26,641 nt of DNA from positions 1 to 26,641 of the forward strand of contig NW_026529293.1 of NCBI RefSeq assembly GCF_026262505.1, written 5' to 3'. Below the pieces are notes generated by a model. The model saw nothing but the letters and a program-made list of their open reading frames with translations. It did no database searches and was not told where the DNA came from. This document shows, one piece after another, positions 6,155 through 17,200 of this stretch. The DNA comes from Trichomonas vaginalis G3 (lineage: Eukaryota > Parabasalia > Trichomonadida > Trichomonadidae). The translations under genes were made by a program, and so were the position numbers. The first letter of the stretch is position 1; each line of letters opens with the position of its first letter.

Positions 6155-7096
6155 ATGATTTCAACAATCGGCACAACAACAATTCAAACAACTACAGCAC
6201 CAAACTCGCTAGTTATGAATCCAACATCTATGTTAGTAGAGATGAAAAACTTCATTCCTTCTTCATATACTTTCGAAACAAAAATCCAGAAGATAAAGCA
6301 AGAACTTTTAACAAGTAATTTAGACTGTAGTGCGAAAGATGAAACAAATGAACAGTATCTTTATGAAATGCAGGACATTATTGACCATTTACCCAAATTG
6401 CCTGAAATCCAACAACAAAAACTAACCATTCCCGAATTTGACGAAATAGAAGTCAAAGCAACTGACTCAGTAGAAATAAAGAAGTTCATACGAAAGGTAA
6501 ATTATGAATTCCTTGGTTTTCATTGCAACCATAAGGTTATGGACAAAGATTGCGACATGGTATATAAGAACATCTCTGACCTTTACAAATCCGAAGAATT
6601 TAAGACCTACGACAACTTTGTTTCATTAGTTGCAAAATGTGTATGGCAGATAAGAGATAAAGATAGAAGAGGCAAAGTATGGAACGAACAAATAAGACCC
6701 GCTATGTTCGAGATGAAGAAAACCATTGACGCCTTAGTTGTTTTAGCAGGTAAGGTTTCAGAATATAACGCAAAAATGAATCCGCAATGTTCAAAATGTA
6801 AAGCAGCAATGAGGAAATATAACTACTCCGTCAAAGAGATAGAACGTATGCGAAACGACTATGCAGATTTAAAGAAAGAAGCAGAAAAACCAGCAGAAGA
6901 TAAAATGAACATGTTAGAATTTCTGAACAAAAACTATCCAACTGCTGACGATTTCCTTCTATCTGACGTCAAGAAGAAGTATAAAGAAACTTTCGGTATC
7001 GTTAAAACATTCGATGTACTGACAGAAGAAATAGAAGCTACGAAATTGTTTAGAGTCATGAACCATCGCAACATATACCATGTAAAACGCTTGTAA
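6155..7096 (+). CDS. Hypothetical protein with Cys pairs and coiled coil, 313 aa
   Basis: The frame is intact at 313 codons and ends in TAAA. The first 30 residues are Thr-, Ser- and Asn-rich. Residues 100-180 are a globular-looking region with C124, H126 and C133; residues 212-215 form a CxxC (QCSKCKAA); residues 216-250 form a basic coiled coil (MRKYNYSVKEIERMRNDY); the C-terminus is basic (MNHRNIYHVKRL). No recognised family. It is flanked on both sides by GTTAGA/TCTAAC repeats in inverted orientation, so it may be the single gene of a small inverted-repeat element, or an accessory gene at the left side of virus-like copy A. Its codon use, with many AAA, AAT and GAA codons, resembles copy A more than the genes at 1-5990. 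Confidence 0.6.
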   Translation: MISTIGTTTIQTTTAPNSLVMNPTSMLVEMKNFIPSSYTFETKIQKIKQELLTSNLDCSAKDETNEQYLYEMQDIIDHLPKLPEIQQQKLTIPEFDEIEVKATDSVEIKKFIRKVNYEFLGFHCNHKVMDKDCDMVYKNISDLYKSEEFKTYDNFVSLVAKCVWQIRDKDRRGKVWNEQIRPAMFEMKKTIDALVVLAGKVSEYNAKMNPQCSKCKAAMRKYNYSVKEIERMRNDYADLKKEAEKPAEDKMNMLEFLNKNYPTADDFLLSDVKKKYKETFGIVKTFDVLTEEIEATKLFRVMNHRNIYHVKRL

Positions 7097-7101
7097 ATAG
7101 T

Positions 7102-7171
7102 TATGTTAGAAAACGTGTTAGAAAACATGTTAGATCTAACATGCTAACATAAACATTATTTTTACTGAATT
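7102..7171 (+). repeat. GTTAGA/TCTAAC palindromic repeat, copy 2
   Basis: Same sequence and orientation as 7197-7278, starting ATGTTAGAAAACGTGTTAG and running to ATTATTTTTACTGAA. It starts just past the stop of the 313-codon gene and lies about 106 bp before copy 3, so copies 2 and 3 are direct repeats while copy 1 is inverted. It contains the perfect TGTTAGATCTAACA palindrome. Confidence 0.7.
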
Positions 7172-7196
7172 CCGTATGAAATTTCATGAGTTTTGT

Positions 7197-7278
7197 GTGT
7201 TTTAGACCATGTTAGAAAACGTGTTAGAAAACATGTTAGATCTAACATTCTAACATAAACATTATTTTTGCTGAAAAA
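7197..7278 (+). repeat. GTTAGA/TCTAAC palindromic repeat, copy 3
   Basis: The best match to copy 1 (inverted), from TTTTAGACCATGTTAG to TTTTTGCTGAAAAA. The short gene at 7278 begins at its last base, so the repeat would contain the promoter of that gene. Clustered GTTAGA units and a central palindrome are what a dimeric DNA-binding protein would read. Confidence 0.7.
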
Positions 7279-7430
7279 TGACCAAATTTCATGAATTTCC
7301 TCATAAGATTGCTATCCTCGAAAAACCGAGAGAAGAGATTCCGTATGAAAACAGTGAAGAACAGCGAGTAGGTAAGAAACCCCAGTCGCCAAAACTCATG
7401 AAAATCGTGAAAAATAACAGAGTATTTTGA
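7278..7430 (+). CDS. Possible 50-aa protein
   Basis: A short frame begins MTKFHEFPHKIAILEKPREE and ends at a TGA. It is Lys-, Glu- and Pro-rich with a basic end (PKLMKIVKNNRVF). Its ATG overlaps the end of GTTAGA/TCTAAC repeat copy 3. The length and codon pattern are compatible with a real small gene, but at 50 codons chance cannot be excluded. It ends 37 bases before the stop of the convergent ATPase gene. No family is recognised. Confidence 0.35.
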   Translation: MTKFHEFPHKIAILEKPREEIPYENSEEQRVGKKPQSPKLMKIVKNNRVF

Positions 7431-7467
7431 CAACTTCAAACAAGCAGAGTAAATGAACCATTTATTT

Positions 7468-8340
7468 TTATTGACTTTTTACAATTTGAACTTTGTTCGC
7501 GTAGATATGAATTCTGAAAGAAGTATGAGGGTCTTGTATGACTTTGTACTTCTCCCATAGTTCATGTCTGTCAAACTTACCTGCCATGGACTCTTTCATA
7601 AGTTCCATGAAATCGTCTTCGGACAATCCAGGGAAGAGTATAATGTCAGTAAGTATTCTTTTAACATCCTTACTTAAACTCTTTGCTGTCTGTACACATA
7701 TTACGACTGAGATGTTAAAGTGTCTGAGCTTCTTAAGAATTCGACACATATCTTGTTCTCTGTTCTTTAACAAAGGATGAGAAGCAAAGTCATCTAAGAT
7801 AAGAAGACATCTATGAGGGTATGTCTTCCAATCGTAAGATTGCAATTTCTTCGAAATGTATTCTATCTCTTTCTGTTTGTTTCTGAAGTGTTTCTTCTCT
7901 AATATTCTCTGCATTTCCTCATTTGGGTCTTTAAACTTCGAATTTATATACTCATTTATAGCATTATACTTCAAAACTCTTCTTTGGTACTTCTTTATCC
8001 AATCTAACAACTCAGTATCCTTTATACATACTAACTTAGACTTCTTTATAATATCTTTGAACGAATTGACGGTTTGGTCAAATTGACCAGAAGTACTACA
8101 AATAACAACTAACTCATAGAATGGGTTCTTCTCATCTAGTTCTTGTTGTTGTGCAGCCATTTTAAGATAAGTGAAAGTCTTACCCGACCCAGGTGGTGCG
8201 ATTAGACCTGTTATACCATTCTGAGCAAATAAGAACTTTTCATGTATGGGTTTTATCTGAGCATTTTCTAACTTCCTCTTGTTCTTGTTTAAAACATTCT
8301 CAAATTTTTTGTCAATGTCAGCAAACTTTTTTTCTAACAT
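7468..8340 (-). CDS. A32/FtsK-HerA-type genome-packaging ATPase, 290 aa
   Basis: The gene looks whole. Residues 47-56 are a Walker A loop (IAPPGSGKTF), residues 179-184 a Walker B (LLILDDF) with adjacent acidic residues, and Q217 in VVICVQT is the sensor-type Gln typical of A32-like packaging ATPases; RH at 206-207 before the next strand also fits this group. Such ATPases drive DNA into preformed capsids in poxviruses, virophages and Polinton-like viruses. I chose ATG 8340 because an upstream start would overlap the divergent gene that begins at 8377, leaving a 36-base two-way promoter. The stop is TAAA. Length is near the family's usual 250-300 residues. Confidence 0.85.
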   Translation of the reverse strand: MLEKKFADIDKKFENVLNKNKRKLENAQIKPIHEKFLFAQNGITGLIAPPGSGKTFTYLKMAAQQQELDEKNPFYELVVICSTSGQFDQTVNSFKDIIKKSKLVCIKDTELLDWIKKYQRRVLKYNAINEYINSKFKDPNEEMQRILEKKHFRNKQKEIEYISKKLQSYDWKTYPHRCLLILDDFASHPLLKNREQDMCRILKKLRHFNISVVICVQTAKSLSKDVKRILTDIILFPGLSEDDFMELMKESMAGKFDRHELWEKYKVIQDPHTSFRIHIYANKVQIVKSQ

Positions 8341-8376
8341 ATTTTTAGAAAAATTAAAATTTTTATCTTTTTGAAA

Positions 8377-8837
8377 ATGTCTAGCGATTTCGCTATCTAT
8401 ATTCGAGACAAACTTTTCGACAGCAAAACATCTGTCGACCATAAAATCTTACATAGTGTAAACAAGAAAGGTGAATTTGTTCTAAAGTTCTGTTTCTGGG
8501 AATATGACAAGAACCATAAAACATTACAAAGAGCAGTCTTAAAATTTGTCAATGACAGACTTGTTGACAGAGATGACGCCGATTGGAAAGATGAAGTCCA
8601 ACAAAAGTTCTTAGAATGCAAAGAAGGCACATGCGCTGTTTTGAAGATGAAATAGAAAACAGAATAGAAGAGCTATTAAAGGACAAAGAACTTTTACATA
8701 AATATGGTTCTGAGAAATTTGACATAACTCCACCAGAAAAGAAGAAGAAGAGAGAAAAGAAAGAAAAGAAAGAAAAGAAAGTAGAAGAGAAGAAAGAACC
8801 TGAACCAGTTCCAGAGAAAAAGAAATTTGACATGTAA
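8377..8837 (+). pseudogene. Small divergent gene region: conserved-looking N part and Lys/Glu-rich tail
   Basis: The first part starts MSSDFAIYIRDKLFDSKTSV and is mixed alpha/beta with several aromatic residues. The second part is strongly charged, with Lys/Glu runs and a Pro-rich end (EPEPVPEKKKFDM). The two parts lie in overlapping frames, so this may be one small gene that is not whole or two short genes. The region diverges from the packaging ATPase with a 36-base gap. A basic, charged tail could bind nucleic acid or a partner protein. No family is recognised; it counts as part of the virus-like element. Confidence 0.45.
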
Positions 8838-8849
8838 AATAAAATTTTA

Positions 8850-9260
8850 TTTTTAGAACATTTCTGGGTCAATGTCAATGTTCTCTTCCTCTTTAGGAGC
8901 AAACACTGGCTTAGACTCTAAATCTTTTTACCCAATTTACCTTGAACTTCAACTATCTTAGACTCATAATATTCATAGTCGTCTGCTTTCTTTGGTTCAT
9001 AAGGTATAACAAGTTTGTATGCTTTGCCTTCTTTAAGGTTTGAAAACCTTCTGTCAAAATTTTCTTTGACTGTTAACAAACCTTCTATGTCTAAGTCTTC
9101 AAATTTCGCACCATTTTTAGTCACAATAGCAAAACTTAACTGGTTCGATGTTCCAAACTTTGTCAAATGTAGACTTTTCAAAATGGTAGAAGTAAACATT
9201 CAAATAAGCGAATGGGTCTAGTTCTTCTTTAAGTCCTGACATATATTTGTTGACTGAAAT
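8850..9260 (-). pseudogene. Unassigned element gene remnant
   Basis: The longest open piece (8918-9199) encodes about 90 residues, with a beta-rich beginning (LSFAIVTKNGAKFEDLDIEG) and a Lys- and Tyr-rich end (AYKLVIPYEPKKADDYEYYE). Coding-like sequence continues on both sides. Its position between packaging ATPase and helicase, and its size, would suit a single-strand-binding or other small replication protein, but no motif proves that. The gene is not whole. Confidence 0.4.
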
Positions 9261-9267
9261 ATATTTC

Positions 9268-9690
9268 GTCATCTTTTCTATCGGATAAAAAAATATTTTT
9301 TTTAAAATTTACTCAGAAAAATTATTTCTTTCTATATTTGCCATTCCGAACTTCGAAAAGATGTTTTATACTAGCATAGAATTTTTCTCTAGAGCTTGGT
9401 CTTATATCGTTTTCATGACAATATTTTCTATATTCTTCATATAAAGCCTTTTTTTCATACATTCATAAGGACAATCTAACCAGAATAGCGCATATCCATT
9501 TTCGTTATCTAGGTCTCTATATTTCTTCTGTTTGTGGAATTTCGCTTTCTTCTGTTTGTGGAATTTCGCTTTGTGGCTTAAAAAGATGTGGGCAAGAAGG
9601 GTCTGGCGCTATGTAAAAAGTTAATTTTCTGTCATCTTTTCTATCGGATAAAAAAATACTGTTTTTAAAATTTACTCAGAAAAATTTTTC
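9268..9690 (-). repeat. Direct duplication of the helicase tail region, with a 24-bp tandem repeat between
   Basis: GTCATCTTTTCTATCGGATA followed by an A run and TTTACTCAGAAAAATT occurs at 9268-9330 and again at 9631-9690. The minus-strand coding patterns upstream of each copy are also similar, so this is an old duplication of about 360 bp covering the end of the helicase gene. Between them, two perfect 24-bp units (9522-9545 and 9546-9569, TTTCTTCTGTTTGTGGAATT...) stand back to back; the unit is exactly eight codons long and reads AKFHKQKK on the minus strand. Confidence 0.65.
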
Positions 9691-10910
9691 TTTGTATATA
9701 CACCATTCTGTACGTCTAAAAGACTTTTGACATTTGCCAAGAATGTTCGTTTAGACGCTGTCATATAACCATACTCTTGACAATACTGTTTTATACGAAT
9801 CGTACAATGACCTTTCATCTAAACACTCAAAGTTAGTCTCATCTATAAACAGTTCATATACACTCTTGTTTGCTTCTAACAATGTTTGTCTCTCTTCGGT
9901 ATGTGGAATTTGTCTTGGATTGAACTTAGAAATATCTAATGTCATGAAATATGAGAACAAGTGGTTGTAAAAGTCAGATGTCAAAGTTTCTGCTAAGTCG
10001 TCAAAATATTCTGTATCTTGCATATGAGCTTCTGACGTTCTGACAACTACATATCTTCTGTCAGAACTTTCTAACTTCATCGGAACGGCGTTGTTTGAAA
10101 CCATGATGAAATTTGCAACATTTTCGCAAACTCTTTGGTCTCTATACTTTCTTTCAACAACTCCAACTTTGTCTGTTATAAGACTCTTCAAAGCATCTGA
10201 GTTTAAAACCTTTGTTGTATCTATACTTTGAAGTTCGTTACATACTATAAGTTTCATATTCTCTATTGAAGAGTTAAATTTACCGCAGATGTTTTCTAAG
10301 TTTGTCATATTCGGGTTCGAATAGCCCTCTAACAGTTTGCACAAAATATCTGTAAAGAATGTGTTCTTACCTGTTCCTTGTTTTCCAATTATAATGAGAG
10401 CAGTTTCATTCTTAGCACTTGGATGTTGTAAGATGTTTGCAAACCAACATAAGAATACTCATAGACTCTTTCGTTTCCATTGCATATAATTTCTTTGACA
10501 TGGTCTAACCAAGCTTCTATAATATTTTCTTTCCATTCTACTTGTTCATATTTATATCCAGTGAAGATAGAATAGAAGTTGGAGAAGGTGTATAGAATTT
10601 ATACCTCGAACTGAAAAAATCTTCTAACTTTGACAATAGATATCCCAAGCATCTAACATCTTCATGCCAACTTGTACAACTTTTATTTCTTAAGTTTCTG
10701 TCTACATTCTTGTTCTGAAACTATTGTTGCTTTAGGTTTGTTAAAGACTACATCCCATTCTTTCATGACATAAACATTCTGGGCAGAGTCAACATAAATG
10801 ACTAAACGTTTCAAATTCTCGACTGCTTTGTTATAGTCTCGAAATGGACACATATTTCTGAACGCTTGGAAGTCATAAAAATCTGAAACATCTATTCTGT
10901 ACATTTTTAT
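9691..10910 (-). pseudogene. SF3 (D5-like) helicase remnant
   Basis: On the minus strand a Walker A of SF3 type (GKQGTGKNT) is readable near 10363-10390, and a sensor/motif C region (FIMVSNNAVPMKLESSDRRY) near 10070-10120. The SNN-x-P-x-(K/R)-x-E-x-SDRR pattern is characteristic of the D5-like SF3 helicases of poxviruses, virophages and Polinton-like viruses. The N-terminal part lies near 10683-10904. The helicase would unwind the element's DNA during replication, usually fused to or paired with a primase; I see no primase motif. The gene is broken in a few places. Confidence 0.75.
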
Positions 10911-10929
10911 AAAAATAAAAAAATATTTT

Positions 10930-12260
10930 TTTTTATTCTTGACTTTGTTGTTCCATTTGTTGCATTTGTTGTTCTTGAGCTATTGTTGTTGAAGTTGTTC
11001 TTGTAATACAATACTTTCACCAGTTGCATCTTCCAATTCGAAAACTTTCTGCCGTCATTGACAAATACATAGGACATAAAGTTTTACAGGAACAAAGTTT
11101 GCGCTCGACTAAGGTTAAGTTTATGGTTTGCTAAAGTTGTTGAGTTTACTAAAGCTGAAAACTCTGCATTCGAATGAACAATAGGCAAACCAGCAGAGAA
11201 TGTGTTGTTATACGCATGAGTATCTTTTGTCATAGTAGTTTCTGTCGACATTCGAATAGCACTTTGAACCTAAGTTTGAAACAATATATAAATAGGTTAC
11301 TTAAAGTCAATGGAACAGACATTCCTTGTATGACACCTTTTCCTGTTATAGGAAACTGTTGGTAGTAAAAACCAGATATAAGTTTTGTATTATAGCTCAT
11401 ATCGTTATATACTAAACTCAGTCGGACATCCAAACATAATGAAACCTGCTCTAGTTGCAGCACATGTACATCCGTCTTAAAGTATTAAATAAGTCAACAA
11501 AACCTGTTGGTGGTATATCTGAGTAAGTATCTTCAAAGGAGTATTTTTTACCATTCACAACAATAAATCTTCTGGTGTCAAGAGCAAAACAGGCTTTAGT
11601 CGTCATCGTGTTTAAGGTCAGTTTACAATATCGTCCTTGAGGACTTTGTAAGTTTGTTGTTATAGAATTATATGACTCAGGGTTTTTAGTCGTAATAGAT
11701 AAACCATTATGTCTTCTGCCATTTACTTAGCAAATAAATTTTAATGAAATGTTGTGGTCGTCAAATATTTTTATGACGTCTGGGAAACTATACTTTAAGT
11801 TCAACGTTTCACTCCTTTCATAACGTATATCTTGTCAATGACATTATATGAAACACACAGCAACTAATGTCGGGTTCTATTTCTTTTGATGTTTATATCG
11901 TCTGCCTCTGTCAAAAGTTTCAATAGTTCTTTTCAAGACTTCATGAGGTGCAATGACATATGAGTCACTTTTACAGGGTTGTGTTCGACCAAGTTTAACA
12001 TCTATACTTAAAGCTTGACAAATCTTCTCCTGAGTTTGAAGTTTGTCTTTCAGTTGTTGGTAGTCGTTTCGAATATCTGCAACAGAACTTAAGTCTCTGC
12101 TAACTTCAGGATATGTTGGTTCTTTTACAGGAACAATTGTTATACCATCTTCGTCTTCGTATGGTTTCCCACTTCAACATCTCTGTCTTTGACATTGACA
12201 ACAACCACTTTGACTGTTTGTTTGAGTTGGTGAATTTAACTTCACATCTGCCACCGCCAT
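10930..12260 (-). pseudogene. Unassigned element gene remnant, heavily broken
   Basis: A coding-like region on the minus strand with many breaks. Recognisable pieces include a Pro- and Val-rich N-terminal stretch (DGITIVPVKE), a helical stretch (DYQQLKDKLQTQEKICQALS), and a beta-rich stretch (DTRRFIVVNGKKYSFEDTYS). The low end near 10940-11010 is Gln-rich. Copy B holds the beginning of the same gene at 26405-26641. A gene of this size next to the major capsid gene could be a minor capsid (penton) protein, but this is a guess from position. Confidence 0.45.
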
Positions 12261-12325
12261 TAAACCTTTTGAAACACTCACGCTATCTATTTTTTCGGAA
12301 ATGACATTTTACTTAGAATAAAAAT

Positions 12326-12620
12326 ATGGACGCATTCGAGTATCTCTTCGAATTGAAGCAGAACAAAGTTTACACACACAAACAATACAAATACATTGAC
12401 AGAATAGTTCTTTATACAAACAATGGTAAATGTATAGAATAGCAGTCTTTGCTGAACCAAAATATTTTCATAAAGCAAAGAAAGTTGGTATAACTGAAAT
12501 GGTGAAAGTTCTTGAAGCAGACAAAAATATAACAACAAAACTTACGATATTTCTAAAGGTAAGTTTATCTTACAATATTATGTCAAAACTGGCGTACTGT
12601 CAATATTTGACGGAGAGAAG
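12326..12620 (+). pseudogene. Small element protein remnant (MDAFEYLF type)
   Basis: Starts MDAFEYLFELKQNKVYTHKQ and continues with a beta-rich stretch (IDRIVLYTNNGKC) and a Lys-rich helix (FAEPKYFHKAKKVGITEMVK). The same protein begins at 26342 on the minus strand in copy B, so it is a conserved gene of the element. It lies between the unassigned gene and the capsid-like gene, convergent with the latter. No family is recognised. Not whole in copy A. Confidence 0.5.
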
Positions 12621-12636
12621 TCAGTTCAAGAACAAC

Positions 12637-14236
12637 TTACTGACCTGCTGCCAAAATCTGCTCGATGGAAGCTGTCGTTATGCCAATCTGAGGAGCCCCA
12701 GCAGGTTTCATCGAACGAATCTTCAAAAGAGCATCTTCCGTGAAAAGTGCTATTGGTTTTGTAAACTTCTTTGCTCTCAATTCATCTGGACCGTCTCTGT
12801 CACCAGTATATTGTATTTGAACTGTACCAACAGTTGAAATACCACCCATAAAGTCTTCTGAGTCAGCAAATGGAATGCCAAGCCAAAAGTTTGAACGGTC
12901 TCCATTTGTATATTGAGTTTTTTGACCTCCTGTATGAGTCCATACTTTCACATATGGCATAATAGAACTTTGCATTTCAGGGTTAATGGTTGTTGTGAAG
13001 TTGTTGTTAAAGTTCATAGCATCTAATGTCAAGTTGTATGACCTCATATCCTCAACTGTAGAATATTCTTCTCTTGGATAATATTTGCCATCTATGTTTA
13101 TATGTATTTAATACCAGGGTTGTAGAAACAAGAATAGTCATTTATAGTTCGTCTGAACAGTACAAACATAGTATCTGCATGTTTCATTGCAGTTGTTAAA
13201 GCAATATCTGTTCTTGCACCTGGGTCAGCACTTTGGTTTCCAACTTCACCTGCAAAGTCTTTGACAGATATTTGGTGTATAGGGAACATAAGTGGAACTG
13301 CAATATATTTGGCAGCTAAAGCATTTGAAATATCTGGGTCCAACATATAGACTGCAAGTCTGCTTTCTATTCTCTTGCATTCAAATTTTTCGCATGTGAA
13401 CTTAACTGGGTCCCAAGCATCTCCAGCAGCATTGAAATAATAGTTTACTTCAGTGTTGAGGTTTGAGAAACCAAAGTCTAAGTCAACTTTGTCTTTGCAA
13501 AAGTCGGCGAATGACTTTTATTTGTTCCCTACTTCTGTAAGAGTGAATGGGTCTTGTGTTGGTGCAATGACTAAGTTATTTTTGCTTGGAGTAAGTTCGA
13601 TAGAAATTTTTCCTGCCCAGTTTGGCAAGTATCTTAAAAACCTGAAGATGAGGAAAGATGACAAAGGAACTCTAAGTTTCAGTTTTTTTTAGTGCAGCAG
13701 TTCCATTGTCCAGAAAGGTTAACATAAACTCCTGGAACGTTAGGGTCAAGTCTTCTTATTTTCTCAATAGTTGCATACTGGTCTGTTTGTTCTCTAGCTT
13801 GTGGTTGTACTGAGTTTCTCAAAGCGAACCATTCATAGTTTGCCCATGTTACTGTTTGAACTAAGTCAGAGTTAGAATATATCTTATATCCCATGAAAAC
13901 TTCTGGAGCATATTGGTATCCGACATAGAAAATTCCATTGCAACCTTTCTTGTCAGACAACTTGGCAGAAGGTTTTATTTCAATGTCTTGTTCCACGTAT
14001 AAGAAAGAGTTGTCAATAGAAATTATATGAAACCTGTCGCAAGCAATATCTACTGTTGTTGAAGAACCTTCTCCAAACTCACCTACGTTTCCATAAGAAA
14101 CAGCAGTTGTATATTCGTAAGTTCCAGGAACTATTTCTGACCTTCTAATGGCATTGTCGCATTCGTTATACCATTCGGAAACATTTCCATTCATGGCATC
14201 CAAAACTGTTGGCGTTATATTCTGAGCGGCGTACAT
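12637..14236 (-). pseudogene. Major capsid-like gene remnant, copy A
   Basis: The N-terminal part has the features of a double jelly-roll capsid subunit: an early strand pair (STTVDIACDRFHIISIDNSF, then LYVEQDIEIKPSAKLSD), aromatic- and Asn-rich loops, later strands such as ISIELTPSKNNLVIAP, and a long beta-rich C-terminal half (MRSYNLTLDAMNFNNNF, TQYTNGDRSNFWLGIPFADS). Length, just over 500 residues of coding pattern, fits the major capsid proteins of Polinton-like viruses. The order next to the packaging ATPase and a large structural-type protein supports this. CTCATATGAAATG before the start looks like an initiator. It is broken in several places. Confidence 0.6.
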
Positions 14237-14268
14237 TTCATATGAGTAAAAATATAGAATAGTTGGAT

Positions 14269-17200
14269 TTATATGTCATAATAGCGACCAAGCTTTACTT
14301 TCTTCCTGACTGAGTTTTTAACTCTTCTTTTTCCTTCATTGCCCTCTGCTTGAAGTTGTTGCATCTTTGCATTATGTTCATCTAGTATGTTGCAAATTTC
14401 CCATGTCCTTTTTGCCTTTTGGCTCTGGTCGCCCATCTCAGGTAACCTATATCCTAGAAAGAGTTTGTCATAGTCTGTATTTGAGTCTTCGCGTATTGTT
14501 TGCATGACTCTTTCCTGAGTTTCCGGTTCAAGCTCTTCAAACAGTGCCTGTCCATATGGAATAAGCTCGTTTCCAAATATATGTTTTTGTAGCCATTCTG
14601 GTTTTCTTTCCATGTTACCAACTATATCTTTTGTGAATGGGAAAGCTTTTACCCAATCTTTCAGTCTTGCGTCGTTTATTTCTGTAGTTGGTTTTATTTT
14701 GTCAAGGAACATGTTTTTCAATACTAACATTTCATTTGGTACTGTCCATTTGAGTTTTCTTAAATATTCATCCCTTCTCGTTCATTGTCTGCAAAGTAAG
14801 TTTTTATGACATTTTGTAAACTTTCGTTTGCAAGGTCATGTACAATAGGTTCTCTCTTCCTCTCTCCCTAACTTTCTTTCTAAACTCTTCACCAAATATA
14901 CCATCTCTATGGTTCTGTGTAGTTCTTTGAGATAAATGTTCTAGAACGTCAGGTGTTATATTTCCATCAGCCATGTTCATTTCATACTGGTCCAAAATAT
15001 CTGCATGTTTCATATCTTTCAATGGCATTAAAGCCGCGCTAAAATACCAGCTATATCTGGTTCACCATTGACTTCCATTGCGTCTACAACTTCTTGGAAT
15101 TGTGGTTGTAAGTTTATGAACCACCTATCCGGATTAGCTTTATGACCCCATCTCATTGTAGTTCCATCGTCTGCAGAAACAAAAGTAGGTTTGTTTCCAT
15201 CTTGGTTAGGTTCTGAATGAACTTTAAACAATGTTTCATTTCTATATGTTTTCTTGAAATTTAACCTTTTATTTTCACCGAGTTCATCCGAAGATTGAAC
15301 GTTAAATGCTCGTAAGTAAAAAGGGTTGTTGTATTTGTGTACATTTTTTTTCAGTTCTTCCATTCTATGCTGAATATTTTCATCTGTGTTGGAGTCTTTT
15401 GTATGTCGGCAAACATTTTTCGATATTCTTCTACTATGTCAGCCGAATTTTTTTTAGACTCTTGGAAATATTCCATATTCTCCGCATACTCTTGTTGAGG
15501 GTCAAGATTTTTCGGCTGTTCCAAATCTTCATCTAGTTCTGTGAAGTTAGTTTCCAAAGGAAGGACTTGTTCGTTTCCTTCAGGCTCTTCTAGCTGTTGT
15601 TGCTGAACTATTTCTTCCATGTCTGGTTGTATCTGAACTTCTTCCTGTGGAGTTTCTTGTACCTCATCTGCTGGCATTTCATATATTCCGAGACCGTTTT
15701 CAACAATTTCCCTATCTACGTCATCCGCATTCATAAGCTTTTGTTCTTTCGTTCCGTCTCTATTTTTTACGCGTTTCATGACGAAAGTTGAATTGTCATT
15801 TAGCTCTGACATCAAATATCTCGGAGTAAATTCATCCATGTCATTTGGATGATATGCTATTAAATCATATCCCTTAGCGAGCTTGTATTTTCCAGGTTTG
15901 AGATTATATCCGTTTTGGTGCTGAGCCATAAAGCTAAATAGGTTCGGGTCAGTATTTCCATCCTTGAACTTTCAATAGCTTCTTTATATCTGTCACTAAA
16001 GTCAACAGTATCTGGGAAACCACACTCTTCTTTAAGCATTTTTAAGAATTCTTGGTTTCCTTGTTCTCTACTTCTTTTATGTCCTTGCTCTGTTTGTGGT
16101 TGTTGTTGTGCAGGGTTTTGAACTGTTGGTTGCTGTGCTGGTTGTTGTGTTGGTTGTTGTGCTGGTTGTGGAGGTGGTTGTTGTGCTGGTTGTTGTGCAT
16201 GCCTGTGTCTGTGTCCATGTGACGATGTAAATGTTTTAGGTAGTCCTGGTGCAGGTGCTTCTCTTGGAGGGTTTGGTGGTATATAAGTTCCACCAGCTGG
16301 CACATATGTTCCATCTGCAGCGTAATGTCCTACCTGACTTTTCGTTTTAAGAAAGCATTTACTAGGTCTGTTTTGGTCTGTTGTAACTCTTTTTCTTGAC
16401 TTTTCACAACAGTTGCTCTAACGGCGTCATAGGCACTTTGAACTGCCTGTCTCGTTGCTGCATCTGTTATTTTCGTCATATTTTGTGCTACTTCTTTTAA
16501 CTCTTTGTCGAAACCTTCAGACTTCAGTTTCTTTCCAGATGAGAAGTCGTTCACTTGTTTCACCTTACTATGAAGAGCTTCGAAGCGTTCTTAAAGTCAG
16601 CATTTGTTAAAGCTTCATTTGAACTATCTTCATCCGCTTGTATTTTTGTCCTTATTGACCCTATGAGTTGGGCTGCTTTAGCGTTGGCTTGGGCATCTAA
16701 CCAGTCATTGTTAGCTTTTATATATTCTGCGCTTTTCATTGCCTTTTGCATAGCCGCGTCGTTATTTTTACTTTCTTGTGCTAAGTTTTCATACTGTACG
16801 GTTTGGTTTTGCAACTGTAAAAGTTTTTCTGCCTTTACATTTGCTTCAACTTCTTTTTTATACTCATCGCTATCCATATATGTCTTCAGGGCTTTTTGTT
16901 TTATCTCTTCATCTTTCAGTATTTTATATTGAGTAGTATGGTTTTTCAAATTTATGACATCTTGTTCCATTTTTGCTACTTCTGCTGCTTTTTCTGACAC
17001 TTTTTTCGCATATTCCTCTGTACTTAGTTCTTTCAGTTGTTCTTCTTTCTTCTTTTTCTCTACGTTTAACTCATTGAGTTTCTTTGTGTGTCTGTCATAT
17101 TCTAGTTTCTTTTCGTTTTCACTTATTTGTTTCTGTATGTCTATGTTTGACTTTTTGACATCTGTTATTTGATTTTTGAGTGAACTCAAATTCATTTGAC

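Noticed and set aside
8549-8902. A 117-codon minus-strand frame rich in Phe and Ser.
   Set aside because: It is antisense to the Lys/Glu-rich coding sequence at 8616-8837 and reflects only its base composition.
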